A DNA stretch of 64,000 nt from Symsagittifera roscoffensis (Eukaryota; Xenacoelomorpha; Acoela; Convolutidae). The DNA is taken from positions 38,387,755 through 38,451,754 of the forward strand of contig NC_087066.1 in NCBI RefSeq assembly GCF_963678635.1, in the 5' to 3' direction. Of the stretch, positions 11,601 to 26,600 are shown in pieces. Within the stretch, counting starts at the first letter, position 1; each line of letters starts with the position of its first letter. The position numbers and the translations under genes are program-made. The notes beneath the pieces are model-generated. The model was not told the origin of the DNA. It did no database searches and saw nothing but the letters and a program-made list of their open reading frames with translations.

Positions 11601-14600
11601 AACGAATTGCGTCACTCCATATAAATTTCGTCACTGCGTTCAAGTACGCTTAAAAAGAATTACTAAAAAAATATTTGTTGAAAATATTCTAAATTTGTTT
11701 TCAAATTATGCTTTGCAGTTGAAATTTGAAATTAACAATTTATAGTTTGAGAAAACAAAAAAGTTTCATCAGCAAAAGAGAAAAATAACAGGATTCAACC
11801 GTTCTCTGCAACAATTTCTGAAAAACAGAAATATTCAGACCAGTTTCTAACAGCGATTTTTTTGAAATACCATTTTGGAATGCGAATCACGACGGTTATG
11901 AAATTAGAAAATTGAACCAAAATCTTAGATCACATCAGACCTTCTTAATCGCCTATAGCAACGTTTTCAAAAGTTTGGACTATAAAATGGAGTATGAAAA
12001 TGACCCAAAAAACGGTAGTTTCTGTCAGACAGATAACAGTCTGATAGAAAACTAATTGACAAAACATAAAAACTCCATAAACAATACTCAGAAATATTGC
12101 AAAAAAATTGCTATCGAATAACTCCTTATGAAATTTTCTAAAATGAAGCTGCAACTTGTAAACACTGCAGCCAAACCGGTAAAAATAACACTAAATACGG
12201 AAATAGAATGAAAAAGAAATTAAGGCTTAAAAGACTTAGTGACAACAAAGGATCGTATGTACTATCTGCACTTGCTTGTCCACTAGACTACTCATTCGAT
12301 TCCGGAGACCTTATGAAAATGAGACTTGCATAATAAATACCCTTCAGCGATGAATTCGCTTTATTGAAGCACTCAACTAAATTAGAAATGAAAAATTTTG
12401 TAAACCTATACTATAACTCGAAACATTTCATTTATTATAGAAAAACTGTTCAGGTTCAGGAAAACACAATTGCCAGCGTCAAATAAGCATTCAGTGTCAT
12501 ATACCTAGCGGCAGCTTATACAGTAAAACTTAAGAAGACGCATGTTGAGCCGAAAACAAAATTGCCATAAACATTTTTGTTATCATAAAAAAAATTAAAC
12601 TTACTATTTTAAAAGATCGAAGACGCCCAACCCCTTTAACAAGTCAAAACCATTTAAGCTAAAAAAACAAAAAACAAAAAATAGCCAATAGAAAGTTGGA
12701 AAGTCAATGAACGCAAGGAAACAGTAAAAAAAATGGCTTATCTTTTAAAAAATCTCAACTTTCGATTTTTATATGCCCTTAAAGCTCTTCAAATTTCAAG
12801 AAGTTTTTGATTGGTATTTTTTGATATAAACAACCCGATTTGAGACACAGAGTCGAAGCTTCGATACGCAAACACTTGCAAGAACACGACAAAAAGCAGA
12901 ACACGATAAAAAGAACACGATAAAAATTATATAAATAATCCTCGAATTATCAAAAATTCGTCTACCTCTGAGATTCGAACCAGCGACCTAGAAATAAAGA
13001 GTCTCACACACTAACCAGGGAAACTTAATCGGTACCAATAAACCACTCAGTCACAAAAAAAAGCAGAGAACACATGTTATGCAATTTCCACATAAGTGAA
13101 CCCTTTTAATGAACACTTTTATTTGCGAGTTAGGTTAGAAAAAAAAGAAGCTTCGTAATAACGCACTAAGCTGATCCCAAGAGTAAAAACCGGATCAATG
13201 AGGAAAACTTTCATTCCAATGGAAAATCTGAAAATTAAAATTTACTTTCGAAAATACCAGTCGATTTCGTTTTTCGTGAACTTAACAATTTCGCTGCTCG
13301 ATAGTGGAGTTTGCCTTCCTAACCAAAAGTCGAACCGCAAAATCAAATTTGAAAGCGAACATAATTTAAGACCTGAAAAACAAAAAATAAACCAAAATTA
13401 CCCTTCCTATATACGAGTCTTCACTGCGGTTGTTGACTCTTAATAAAAAGGAGCTCATTCATAAACAGAGATAGGAAATTTACAAATTCCAGTAGGCCTT
13501 TAAATTATGGTAAAATTTGCTCAAATCAGAAAAAAATCAGTAGAAAAACACTTATTTGAAACTTCAGTTGACAAAAAATATATGCAGAAAACGATAGTCA
13601 GTCACAACAAATTTTTCTTTCCTTTTAATTTGCTTTTCTTTTAGCAAATGAATTTGAATTGAAATCGAAAAAAAAAATTTGGAAAAAAACTTTCTTGACA
13701 AAGAAACACGAAAAAAGCCAAATGCCCTAAATGGATGTGTTCACTTTTTTTAATAACACTTGGGAGATAAACAGACCTGGTCAACGTCTTTGTCTTTTCC
13801 AAAGGCGTTGTCGTCCACTAGTTCTCCCAGGGGCATGGGCTTTTGATTCCAGTGGGCAATCTGTCGGATGGTCTTCAAGGCTGCCTCTTTGTCCCCGGAT
13901 ACCATATAGAATCTGGCACTCTCTGGCAACCACTAAACAAAATTATATATTTTTTCATTTGTCCGACCCACCACATCGATCTCGTCAAATTACAGTAGGA
14001 AATTGTCAAAAATTTGTTCAAATAAAAATTTTGAATTTTAGCAAAAATGTTCAAGCCTGTTCGATTGTCCACACTGACACACTTTAGTATAATTTACAAC
14101 AATAAAACTCATTTTAAATAGCTTTTTGACGTTTTTGCAAAAAAAAGGTGGAGTGGAAAAGAGTCAAAAATTGTTTTAACCATCTGGATGAGAAAACCGA
14201 ACTTTGAAAATAAACAGGACTCTTTCAACGCTTCCATATCTTGCATCAGTTTTCCCTTTTTAAATATCACTCGAACAGAGTGAGACTCGAACTTATGTTG
14301 AGACTAGAAGGATCACGCATCTGATCATCTCACGGCCAAAGTTGCAAAAAACGCAGCACGCTAAAAAAAACGGCGCGCAAGTTCCCCAAAAATTGCAACA
14401 TAGCATCGCGCAAAACTGCAACATAATTTTGCAAAATTACGTTTCAGATACAATTAAGGTTCAGACCACTGAACGCTGGGAGGAACTTTGTATTCAGGCG
14501 CGTTTTTTGGGAATACAATTGAAAAAAAAAACAATTTCGAAAATTTATGCTTTTTTTTAGTTTCTTTGTGATGGTTCGGAACTTTCTGTGCTACTTGCAG

Positions 14601-17600
14601 AGCAACCGTCTATCCTTGTTGTTTTTGTTAAGGTATGTTATCAATGACCGATCGAATAAATATGTTTCCAATATGTAACTTGAATGAATCAGTTTACTCC
14701 ATGAATTGATGGGGATTTTTGGTCATAGCTAAGAGAACGTTAAAAGATCGCCCTATTAAAAAAAAACGTTTGGTTGAAGTTTAACAAAATAAAAATGAAT
14801 ATACATGGTACATTGTGATATTCACATTATTGAATGCAATTGCGCAAGGTACTTTTAAAAGATAATGATCGAGCAAACCGTGTGTTAACAATTAACTCAA
14901 CATCAACCAGCAACTACTCGCTCAATACAAGTTTGATATAAGTAAATTGTGGCATATTATTATGATCACCTGCATAACAAATGACATTGACTTACGAAAT
15001 ATTGAATTCTCGCAATACCTGTGCAATACAGGTCAGGTTCGATAGCTCAGTCGGTTAGAGCATCGTGCTAATAACGCGAGGGTCGATAGTTCGAGCCTCT
15101 CTGGGACCATTTTTGGACAATTAGGTAATTTAAATTAGGCTTTAAATTTTAGTTATAATTAAGTAAGTAAACTGGTTAAGAGGTATGAGTATGATAGCGG
15201 GGGTCCCTTTAAAATTAAAATGTGATAAGGGGGTCCCTTTAAAAACCAAATGTGACAGAGGGGTCGGCTCTTTTCCACTCCCCGTCATTTGAATTTCACT
15301 GAAAAACAATTTTGGCTCTTTTTCCTCCCCCCCCCACTGCAAAATTTTACTAGTAAATTTTGACGCGCTTTAACTTACATATTGTGGCTCTTTTCCACTC
15401 CCCCCCCCCCCCCACCTTTCAAAATATCGATATTTATGTTTGTTTTACGTGTTATTACGGCTATATGCGTGATGTTACGCTGTAAAGTATGAAGAACAAA
15501 TCTGTTCATAATTGTCTTTAACTTACATATTAGGGGGTATGCTTTAACTTACATATTGTGAGGTGCGGGGGGGGGGGGAGAGGAAGAAGAGCCATAATTT
15601 TACGTAGTCATAATGTATTGAAATTTTGCATGGTGAACAACTCAGCTTTTGTGAACGCATTTGTTCTTCTTACCTTATATTGTGAGATCATGCATTCAGC
15701 CAAAAAAAGTTTTACAACTAAGAAATTTAAATTGTGAGGGCAAGTGGAAAAGAGCCGAGGGGTCCCATATCACAACTAGCAATTAGTTCATCAATGGACG
15801 CCGATCGATCATTTTCAAGACTCTTTCTCAAACTTTCTCTAATCTGCCACATTTCTGATAACTTACTCGATCCTTTAACTTACATCACTGAAGAAATATA
15901 TTGGAAATATCGAGGCACCGGATGTACATTAGGGACCCAGCTAGTTTCGTGGGAACCATCTATCACACTTGTACCAAGTATGATAGTTGTTCGCCATGTA
16001 TGATGATGTAAAAGCATGCATGTATGTATTCGAAAACACACACAAGTAAACCGACGCATGCGAATCATGTTTTCGAAGATTTCAAGACCTAAAATTCAAG
16101 CCCCTTCAGGAACCCATCTAAATTTAAGGGCCCCAACTATTATAATTATACCCCGGTATAAATTATGGGACGTGCCACAAGTTTTACACAACACTGCCAG
16201 GAATGTGGAACTACAAAAGAGCCGAAAGGAGGCGATTTTGCGTAATAATAGCCACCCCAGCAAATTATAGCCCCCCATAATAGTAAAATTACAGTGCAGA
16301 GGGCTATATTTTTTGTTACTGCATTGGGGTGATGTAATGGAAAACTCATGTAATGGAGCACTCACATAGCATAGTAGATTGAAGACTAATACAGGAAGTG
16401 CGCAGAAGAATACAAAATATCTCCAGCCGAGGCCGGGCATGACTAGGAGAGCGAGGGTGACAGCCAGGATAGTTCCCCATGCCCAGAACACTTCGAGTAG
16501 CACAATGGCTCTAGCTCTGTACACAGTCGGCAGGAATTCCGAATAGATCGTCACTCTAAAATACACAAAGCCAATTATGAACATAACCAACACACAGTTG
16601 GAAAATGGTCAACGAAAACATGGAGAATGAAATGAAAAAAAAAAATTTAAGTCAAACCACGAAAAATCAAATTTGAGAGTAAACAGCTTTTAAAACTCAA
16701 TCCCGAAGAAAAAAAAGCGAAAAAAATTACAGCCTATGTCTTCTTTACGTTCATTAATACTCAAAAAGCTAAATTTTAGATTTGGTTTAATATGGAAGAA
16801 GCAATATCTATAAACAAAACTTGCAGATGGAAGAAATTTATACTTGAAAACATCAAATAGTACGCAGCAACCAGACTGAACTCCAAAAAAAATTTTGAGA
16901 TTAATTTTAATGCAAAAAAAGGAAATGCCGATGGCCGGTTTAATGATCGGAGCAAAAAAACAGAAAACAGAAGGTTAAGGAACAATAGGTCGAGGAAAAA
17001 GATTTAGAAGACACTACTTTTACGTTTAATTGACTCTTTTCCTGATAAACTAACCTGAATCAACTGAACCAAAGTGTACTTTCTAAATCAACTGTTGTTT
17101 CTAAAAATGAAGTCCTCTTTCATAAAAATGTGGAGGTGCTTATTGGCACCATATATTTTTTGTTAATGAAGTTAACGTTTGTAAATCTCAATTCATTCCA
17201 TCTGTGCCACGGTCGCCTAACAATCGTCAAACACTAGCCACTAATAAAGCAGATTAAATACGATATGAAATTTCAACGCTACAGATCGTGATTATAGCAA
17301 AATAGCCATCAAATGAGCAATTTTATTTGCTACTTAGGTTGGAAAAAAGTCGATTCATGCTATTACACTATGATCTTTAGCTCTACTGAGTAATTTAGAG
17401 TGGGTGGGCGAAGTAAGGACATTCTCTCGGTCATGTAATTTTTGAGAAAAAAATCATGAAAGCCAAAAAAATAATTACACTCAGACTTGATTTCTCGCGG
17501 TTCGACTTTCGTTTCTTTTTAAGCTCACTTTGAATTTATTGGCTCAATCGAGAAAAAGTTACCTTCTCCATTAATCAAAAAATGGATATAAATGGAAATA

Positions 17601-20600
17601 CTTGAAAAAAAAATGAAAAAAACATTACCCATTGATCCGGGTCTTTCGTATTGGCTTAATTTTTATCAAAAACGTCATATTTTAAAAAAAATTCTAAATA
17701 TCAAACAGCTTTCAGGCCATATAGATAGAATTGCCTCAACGTTTTGTTTCTGGTATCTTGATGTCATTGACACTCTGCAAACAGTTTTTTTTACTGTGTT
17801 TAACTTAAATTCAAATTAAATTTACCATAACTTAAAAACTGATTTCCCGATTTAAATTATTAGATTTACTTGATATGCAAAAAATCCGGCCAAATTTCTT
17901 TCCAAAATTTGTTCAGCTTTTATTGTGATTTCTGCGATTGACATAAGATCAATGGAAGACTATCCAGCCTGTTTAAGCTTAGCCCGTGTCAGGAACGTGA
18001 TGTTCCTTAACTGAAAAATCAAGGGTACCGTATTTTTAAAGCGGAAAGAGCACCGTATTTGATAACCCGATCGAAAGTTCAGAGTATGATCATATTAAAA
18101 ACGCACCAAATATGTACCATTTTCAGCTGTATACACCATTATTATATACCAAGTATTTGTTTTTAGCCGTAGAACACAATTCTCAATTCACTATTTAAGA
18201 ATAAGTTGCTTTTGAGAATAAAAAAGCAGCATCAAAGCGCAAAAAAAACGAACAAAAGGAGTGTAACAACTTAAGGTTATCGAATGGCAGCAGAGATTGA
18301 GGCATTTTTCTGCAAACTTCCAAAATATTTTAATTTTTTTTTCTATTAAATACAGATATAAATTCTTACATTATTTTGTTAATAGATTTCAACGCGAGAA
18401 AAAAATGCTATCGAATGTTCTCTTGCGTTACTACAATCCCTTATCTTGTTAGAATGATATTCATTTTAGTGTATAAATGTTATTAATTTGAACAAATAAA
18501 CTTGAAATAGTCATTCCCTAAACCATTATAATTTTCAAAAATCGTCAGGAAACTTGATCATATTCTTTCTTTCGAAACAATTCGAAAACTCCTAAACGTT
18601 TCAACTGCAAAAAAAAGTTTTGTGAAAACTTTGATTGCTATCTTAGGTTGTCTCTAATTTTCGTTAGGTTGACTTTAGAAACTGACGAAGACTGCTTTGA
18701 AAGAAGTTCGAAATACTCTTAGGAGCCAGTGTCACTGTGCCGCAAACCAGAAGCATTGAACCAACAAGCTTAGTATTTACATCTCCAGTGAGATAAAAGG
18801 CCTTCAGCTTCTATTCTAATTTTGATGAAGCTGCGCAAAAAAATCTCGAATAAGCTTTGGAGCAATTGCAAAATCGATACACAGGGCCTGGCCGAATCCG
18901 AGAAGCTGGATTTAAATTGCGAAACAAAGTTTTTGAAAATGAAGAGACACTGGATTTTTTAAACTGACTTGAATTGCATCGTCTAGCAAGCCAGGCTATT
19001 TTAGATGACGCACGAATGATGACGCACGAAGCCAGGCTAACGACGCACGAATAATCCGAGCAGATCGGAACAGATGAATAAGAGAGCAATTCATTGGCAG
19101 AATGCCCTATAAGTAGAAGAAGGTTTTGCTACGAGACAGCAAAAGTATGATGGTCGAAGACCTTCGCTCTATTATTCGCAGATTGACCACCATCAGGATC
19201 ATTAAAACATTGATTCAATTTCTATTGACTACCATCAAAATAGTCAGGAAGATACTTATTTCTTCGAACTCTCCAAGTCCAAAACTGCACTTTTGAAAGA
19301 TTGCCTCAACGATTTTTAAATAATTTTCCCAATCAAAAACCGAGATCTCACAAACAAAACTGGGTGCACTTACTATCATTCGGATACTACTAACGGCCAA
19401 AGATGCGGGTTAAACGTCGGCAACTGGTATTGCAAACTTTCGAGATAAACACACTAGATATTGAGGCGATTATACTTATCTGGTCATACCAAAAACGCTG
19501 GCAAAATCAACTTCTACCAAGATTAAGGAGCTTTACTAACCTTTATGGTCATTAATGACAGTATCTCCTTATTACAAAAAGCAGACCTAGCGCAAAACTC
19601 TCAAACCATCTACCTTTTCTTGAAGACCTGATCGCCTCTTAAGGCATCGGCCAATATAAAACGTCTGTCCTTTGAATGTTCAGTGAACTAACTTTCCAAT
19701 AAAAGAGGAATACTAAAGAAACCATGAAAAACTATCGTTACATCAGATGTTACCTGTTATCCCAGCTATGTTAGTTTAGCATGAACCAAACAAAACGCAA
19801 ACCAGACAGACCAAGAGTTCGCTGACTAATTTTTATCAAATCTTGATGTTAATATGATGATCTTTATTTCAAAAGCCAACTTTTTTAGGAGACAAATTAC
19901 CAAAAAAATGATTTTTAAAATAGTTTCTGGTACTATTTACCTTCATGCACCACCATTTTCATTTACCATTTACGCTTTAGCCCGGCTGGTACTATCTTAA
20001 AAAGCGGAAACTCGAAAATAACACTTGACTTGCTCCCAGTGCAACTCGCGCAAGCGCGATTGACGAGAAACATCGCCTGAACCTTTACCTTTTCAGATGT
20101 TAGTGCACTTGGCCACTGATATTTTTAACAAGCAGTTCATCATAACAGCCCTATGAAATCATCAACCAAAAAATCGCTTTAATAACACTGAAAAAACAAA
20201 CCTTTTTTGCAATTCACTTTCATTTTCACCCGCATTTCGTTGATAATTAAACCAGATGAACCATTTTGAGTTCGACAGAAGACTCACAACAAACACTCAC
20301 AATTTTGAAAACAAAAAAAATCTCGATCTCCAATTCATAAAAGATTTCCTATATTCGAGTGTCACCAATGCTTCAAGAATAAGAGGTCACACCAATATTG
20401 AAAGATTATCCATCAATGCAACCCGAGAACTTATGGATTCTTTTTGTTAAAATGCAATTTACATCTCTTTAAGTCCGTAATAGGACAAAAAATCCATCAG
20501 CATATTCTCTTTCACTTCTTGACTTCTACATCAATTCAAGTTGCAAAGACTTCCCCTAAAACGTATCCCTCAGGAAACCCATGATGCAATTACCAAGCCT

Positions 20601-23600
20601 GCCCCTAATTCATTTTCCATTATACACAGCGAGTAGAGGATATGACCCACACGGGACATTGAACTCTTACCACTTTTTTTACCAAAATACGAGATCATTA
20701 CTTGGAATAGCCGGCAAAAAATGGACAAAAAGGTTTCCAAAAAAACTCCTTTATCTCCCTTCGAAAAAACGAATAGCAGATCATCTTGCCTCAAAAATCA
20801 ATTTTTCACTTATATTGAGCAAAAATTTGTTGATTTTTTCCCTCGTTCTTACAAGTTTTCATGACCTAAGCATGACTAATCATTGAAGATTATTGACCAA
20901 AGGCACGTTTCACCTTCCTATAATTCAAAAACTTTTTATAGGAAGTAGTTTAACCCTTTATTTCCTTTTAGGTGTAGAACACAATTCTCAGCTCACTCTT
21001 TAAGAACCAGTTGCGTTTGAAAATAAGAAAAACAGAATCAGAACGCGAAATAAACAAACCAAAAGAAGTGAAACAATTTAAGGTTATCATAGTCAGTTTC
21101 TCGTATTTCCCCACATTCCAGACTGAAATAACTTGCTGAGCGAAGCTTTTTCGGCTCAAAGTCCGTTTTTTTTTGCAACTAGAACTTCCGCATGGTACCA
21201 ATTTTGCAGCCGAAACCGAGCATGCTGTAGCCGACCTGAAGCTAGAGGTCATATGAGTCCTCGTCCTCACACACTATCATTGCCAGGGCACAGGATTGAT
21301 TACACGATCTGACGATTACAAAGTGAACGCCTTAATACTATGCTCTTTTCTTATCATTGGCTCCTTGCTCACAACAAATATGACAAACATGGCCAGCACA
21401 GTATTAAAAACAATAAATAAACTCCAAATAGATCACCTCATAGTTTTGCTATTTCAACTAAAACTAAGTCAAGTAGAAAAGTTTGGATCTTGACACAATT
21501 TTTGAATTGCGTTGGCAAATCTGAAAACTAAAAGAAACAAAAAAAAGCTTAAAGTTCATTAACAATTTTTCGCGCGTAATGTGACTTCCAATTAGCAAAA
21601 AACTTTGTAATGATATTTATGAGTGAACAAATTTTCGACTTTTTAGTAAGAAACCACGAAAAAAAAATTCTTTTCAGTCATTATCTCAGAACCTTTTTTT
21701 AATTAGCCCCCGTTCCTGCTCAGTGCAGGACAAACCGTGGGGGAGAGAGATGTCATCCATTTCGCCGCAGCCGGTCCCACCCTGAGGAGGCAGATGCTCC
21801 AACAGTGACCTTTTTCAGAGCCTTGACTGTACTTTACTTACGCCTGAGGTGCACCTGCGATGCCTGCTCCTGTGAGGCCTCGGAGAACCAGCACCCAATA
21901 AAAGTTTGGACTGAAGGCAGTCAATGCTCCAAAGTAAAATGTCAGACAGGAAGACAGCACCAGACTCTGAAATAAAAGACACACCGGCACAATACAAAAA
22001 GCTCAATAGTTACTTTTTCCTTTCCTCATTTTTCTTTTTACATTTTCATTTTTTGTTCACATTGCCTTAATTGTTACGACAAAATTTAGGTTGAGATAAA
22101 AACCAGCTTCAACCAAAGTCCTTAAACATAAAAGTGATTATTTGAGTTGAGAGATTGGTTGGTTTTAAAGAAAAAGAATCAATATCTGTATTGAGCAGGT
22201 TCTGTTTCGAACTTCTTCGGTGATAAAAATGAATCTTCGCGTATTTAATATGACTACTATGATGAAGTCTATATAGTTTATTGCTTAGCTCTATCTACGT
22301 TTTAAAGCCTACTGATAAATATGTTATAATTTTCGTTCTATTTGGGAAAAGTTTTACACTGAAGAAGCACTTACAAATTTGCGGCCAAACTTGTCAGCTA
22401 TCACTCCCCAGAAGGAAGACGCCACAAACATCCCCGTGAACACAGTCTGAACAAAAACAAATAAAAATTTTTCATAATTCCAGATTTCAGTTTAAAGCTA
22501 AATTCGGGGGAATTTCACAAAAAAAAAACAATGGCCAAAAACTATGATGGTCCATTAGAATTCAGTGACGCTACATTAATTTACACTTGAAGATATGACT
22601 CAAGGCTGGTTTAAAACTCAAGATTGTATGCAAAATTAAAAGTGAGGTACAAGTGTGATAGTTGGTTCCCAAAAATTAAGATGGGTCCGTGAGGAAAATT
22701 TTTTAGGCCTTAAAATCTTCGAAAACATGGTTCGCATTTGTTCATTGGTTTTTTGAAGTTTTCACAAAAAATGCGGGACCCATCTTTCGTACTTGCTTTT
22801 TCTTGGGACCCAACTATCATACTTGTACTTTGACATTTTCTGTTCTCTGTTATTTAATTTTCTTTTGTGTAACTCTCTATAATGCGTAGAACATAAAATC
22901 GATGTTACTGTCTGGTTACGATAAATTGGAAAAAGTTAGAAGACATAACTAATTTTAAAAAGCAACTTGTCAATTTTCAGCAACTCTACAAGCATGCAAA
23001 TTTGATTTTTCAGATTGTCTTAAGACAAAGTTTTTCTATGCAAATATTGTCTTTTCCAACTATGAACTTTTCTGAAAAATCTCAACTTTCGAATTTCAAA
23101 ACAAAAATAGATGGCCTTTAAGCTCTTTGAATTTCTGGAACAATTTATGGTTGAAACTTTTTAGACTAAAAACACATTATGCATCTTTCTATAAGAGCAT
23201 CTGAGTGTACTGACCACAGTGACCATGGCCTCTTGGAAGGCGGTCAGTCTCCACTCGCAGAGGAGGGCGGGGGCGAGTACAGAGAGTAGCATTGTCTCCA
23301 TTGCATCCACTATCCAGGCCAGTCCACACAGCAGACTGAGGAACAACTGGAACCGCCCGAAGCCCAGTTGGTCCACTGCCTTGTCCACTGTGAACGTCTC
23401 TGAACAGAAAAAAAAGTGTAAAATAACGAAATCGAAAAAAATAAGAGGAAAACTATTGAAAAATTTTCACTTTTCAAAGAAAAATAATATCACGTTCAAT
23501 CTCTTCAAACCGAAAAAACGTGATTTTTTGGTCAAAACTTTCCAGAAAAAGACCTAAAAACCCCCTTTTTTCAAAAGTTTGCCTACGGCGCAGAAAATTT

Positions 23601-26600
23601 GGTAAAAATGGGGTCTTTATAGTGATTTAGGAAAGCTCAGAAAATCAATTTGGTCGACCTAAAAAAAAGGTCGACAAAGTTTTCGATTTTTTTTTGAAAA
23701 TCCGCCACCTCGAGAAAATCCTAGATCCGCCTCTGATGATTGGCATATTTTTCAAAAAACTTCAAAAAACTATCCCATTTAGAGAAAACTAGATCAATCA
23801 ATACTCAATTGACCTTTTTATTTTGCTATTCTATAGAGGAGTTTGCCTTCCTTGTAACAAAGGAAAAGAGCAACTTAACTTAAAAAGAAATTGTACAAGT
23901 GAGAATTACTTCGTTCTTTTACACTCACAAACAAACAATATTGAATTTTTTATTGGTGAAACTCATAACGAAAATATACGATGAAAATATAGGCGTAGCC
24001 AAATTAACCTTCCGATTTTACAATTACGTGTATAAAGTAGAAATTTTTCAGAACTTCACATGCAAAAAGCAGCAACAAAAGTCTAAAAAAAACACTCTAT
24101 TCTATCAAAAACAAAATTGCGACTGAGACGGTTATCTCATAAGATACCATTCTCGTCTCTTAAATCAAAATCAAATTTAAAATTTTTCCTTTCCTAAAAA
24201 TCTAGTATTTAAGCATTTCTTTAAAAAATCTAGTATTCAAAAAGTCAGTCAAATACTAGCAAAGGGAGAGGTGCCATTTTGGGCAATTGCAAACGAGGCA
24301 AGAGAGATCAATAGGACAAAAATTAAGTTTTTTTGAGGTTCTGTTGAAATTTTGGTAGTAAAAACTTACCAAGGGAAAAACAACTAACCTTTTGACTCGC
24401 CATTAGTTTGGTAATTCTTCATTTTTAATGAGAGAATATAGAACAAACATAAAAGTGCCTTAGTTTTTTTAAACTATGCGTCAAACTAACGGAGGCACAT
24501 GTTTTGTACAACCAAGTAAAAAAGATCAAATGCGAGCATCGGTGGTATAATTCAAACTAAAATATAGCTACTAGCTCTACTGATAAACTACACACAAAAA
24601 GTAATTTGTTCAGTTTGAGCCATTGAAAAACCGCCATCTGTTACATAAGTTCAACCAGAGCAGTTTACTTGAGACTAACCGGTGGAAAAACCAATAGTTT
24701 GAATTTGAAGCAATAACTCCATTTTTCAGTTTTATAGCGCATCAAAAAATAATAGTATCAGTGCTAAGCTAATGGAAACATGCGCGCTTATTTATATAAA
24801 AAAGATCAAAAGATACGCATAAAAAATTAGAGCTTCAGAAAATGCTGGAAATAGCAAAAAATCAATTTAACAACCAAATCACAAAACATAGCCTAGAGAT
24901 AGAGATAGTAGATTGTTCATAAAGGAAAAAACTTCTTTTGATAAAATTAGCCCAAATTGAGAAAATTGGTCGGTGGGTATTTTCATTCCACTGAAAAATA
25001 AAATCCGCATTTTTAATTTCTAGCGGCGCCGAGTGAACTTTCTATATTGGAGAACGTGAGTGGCCTTGAACTTGAAACAAACTTGAAATAGAAACAATAT
25101 TGAATTAGACTTGAAAAGAAAAAAAGTCAACGCGCGAAAAACCAAATTTGAGCTTGATTGAAGTTTTAGACTTCACCCTTTCAAAAATGGAGAAAAAACA
25201 GACACCACCTACATAAGTGTCTTCACTACGTTCATCGACAATTGAAAGGCCAAAAAAATTTCTGACTGTAATTTTCAAATTATTTGCTGTAACACAAAGA
25301 CAAAGCTGCAAATTGAAATTACAAGTCAAAAAATGTTAAATACGAAGCAGCTCAGGAAACGGCCTGAAGGAGAAATCCAAGAAAACACAAAATAGTGTCT
25401 TGATAGAAAATCAACTTCAGAAAAAAGATGAAAACCTAGGAAACCACATGATTGTAACACGCACATATACCACTAATCCATGGCCTCTTGGCTTACACAA
25501 TTTTCACACAGACTTGGGCGGATATATCTCAAACCTACTGTTTAAGTTTAATACAAAGGCGAAGTTGCCGCAGACGCAAACAAAAAGACGACAAAATAGT
25601 GTAAAAAGGCACAATTGAAATTAAGGAGACATTGCAGAAAAATGTACTGTATGAAAAGCAAAGGCAAAAACGAACAAGTACTGAAAAATGAAACTTGAGT
25701 CTAGAAGGAACAATGAATTTGAATTTAGATACAGTTTAGAGAACATTAATGAACTAACAAACTGCATCAGGGTTACTGTACGGGCAGTACAGCCCAACTG
25801 GCAGTAACCCAAGGGAAACCTAGGTAAATAAGTGAAGGCAAAAACAGAGTTATTAGAGTTGCACCCTTGGATACCACATATAATCATCCTATTAGCATGT
25901 CAACAAGCAATCGATTGTCATTCAGGTATGTTTTTTTAAGTTTGACGAAAAAATCTTTCTTTTGCTTGTTAGAATATTCGTTAAGGTTGAGGGGTAATAA
26001 ATCGTTTGACAACAAAAAGTTGAAACATTTCAGAGTTCTGTAAGACACCGACCTTTGGGCTTATTTTGTTTTTCTTAAAGGCAGTGACAAACATCCTAAA
26101 CTACCCCTGCGCGTGAGTCTACCCATCCTTCTTGATTGAAGATTTGAAAAGTTTAAGGGGGACACTTCTAAGAACTGAAACATTGCCTCAGAACATAATT
26201 GGCTGATGAACATTTCATGCACATTTTGCAACTGATATTTTGGAAAATACTTGGACACATGATGATACTTACGAAGGAAAAAAATGGTTCTTAAAACTTT
26301 TTTCTTTGTCAAAAAAATTCTATCAAGATTTGTTTTCGAAGTACATCCGTACGCTATCATGCTATAGGAAATTATCGGAATCACATATGCCATGTAAAAC
26401 TTAACTAATGACTGTTTAGAGAAGTATGATCTTCCTCGGTACAAAAAAACCGCTTTTGATTATTAAAATTTAGTTTTTTGTCAACTTCGATACCCAAATA
26501 CTTAAAATTATCCATATTTTCCATAGTTTGGCCAGCAATTGAAATTTTGGAATCTGATAGGTCTTTTCCAAAAGCCATTAGTTTACTCTTGTCTGTATTA

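Noticed and set aside
25770-25810. Nested hairpin as a possible riboswitch or transcription terminator
   Set aside because: This is animal nuclear DNA; a short hairpin beside a LINE end needs no regulatory reading.
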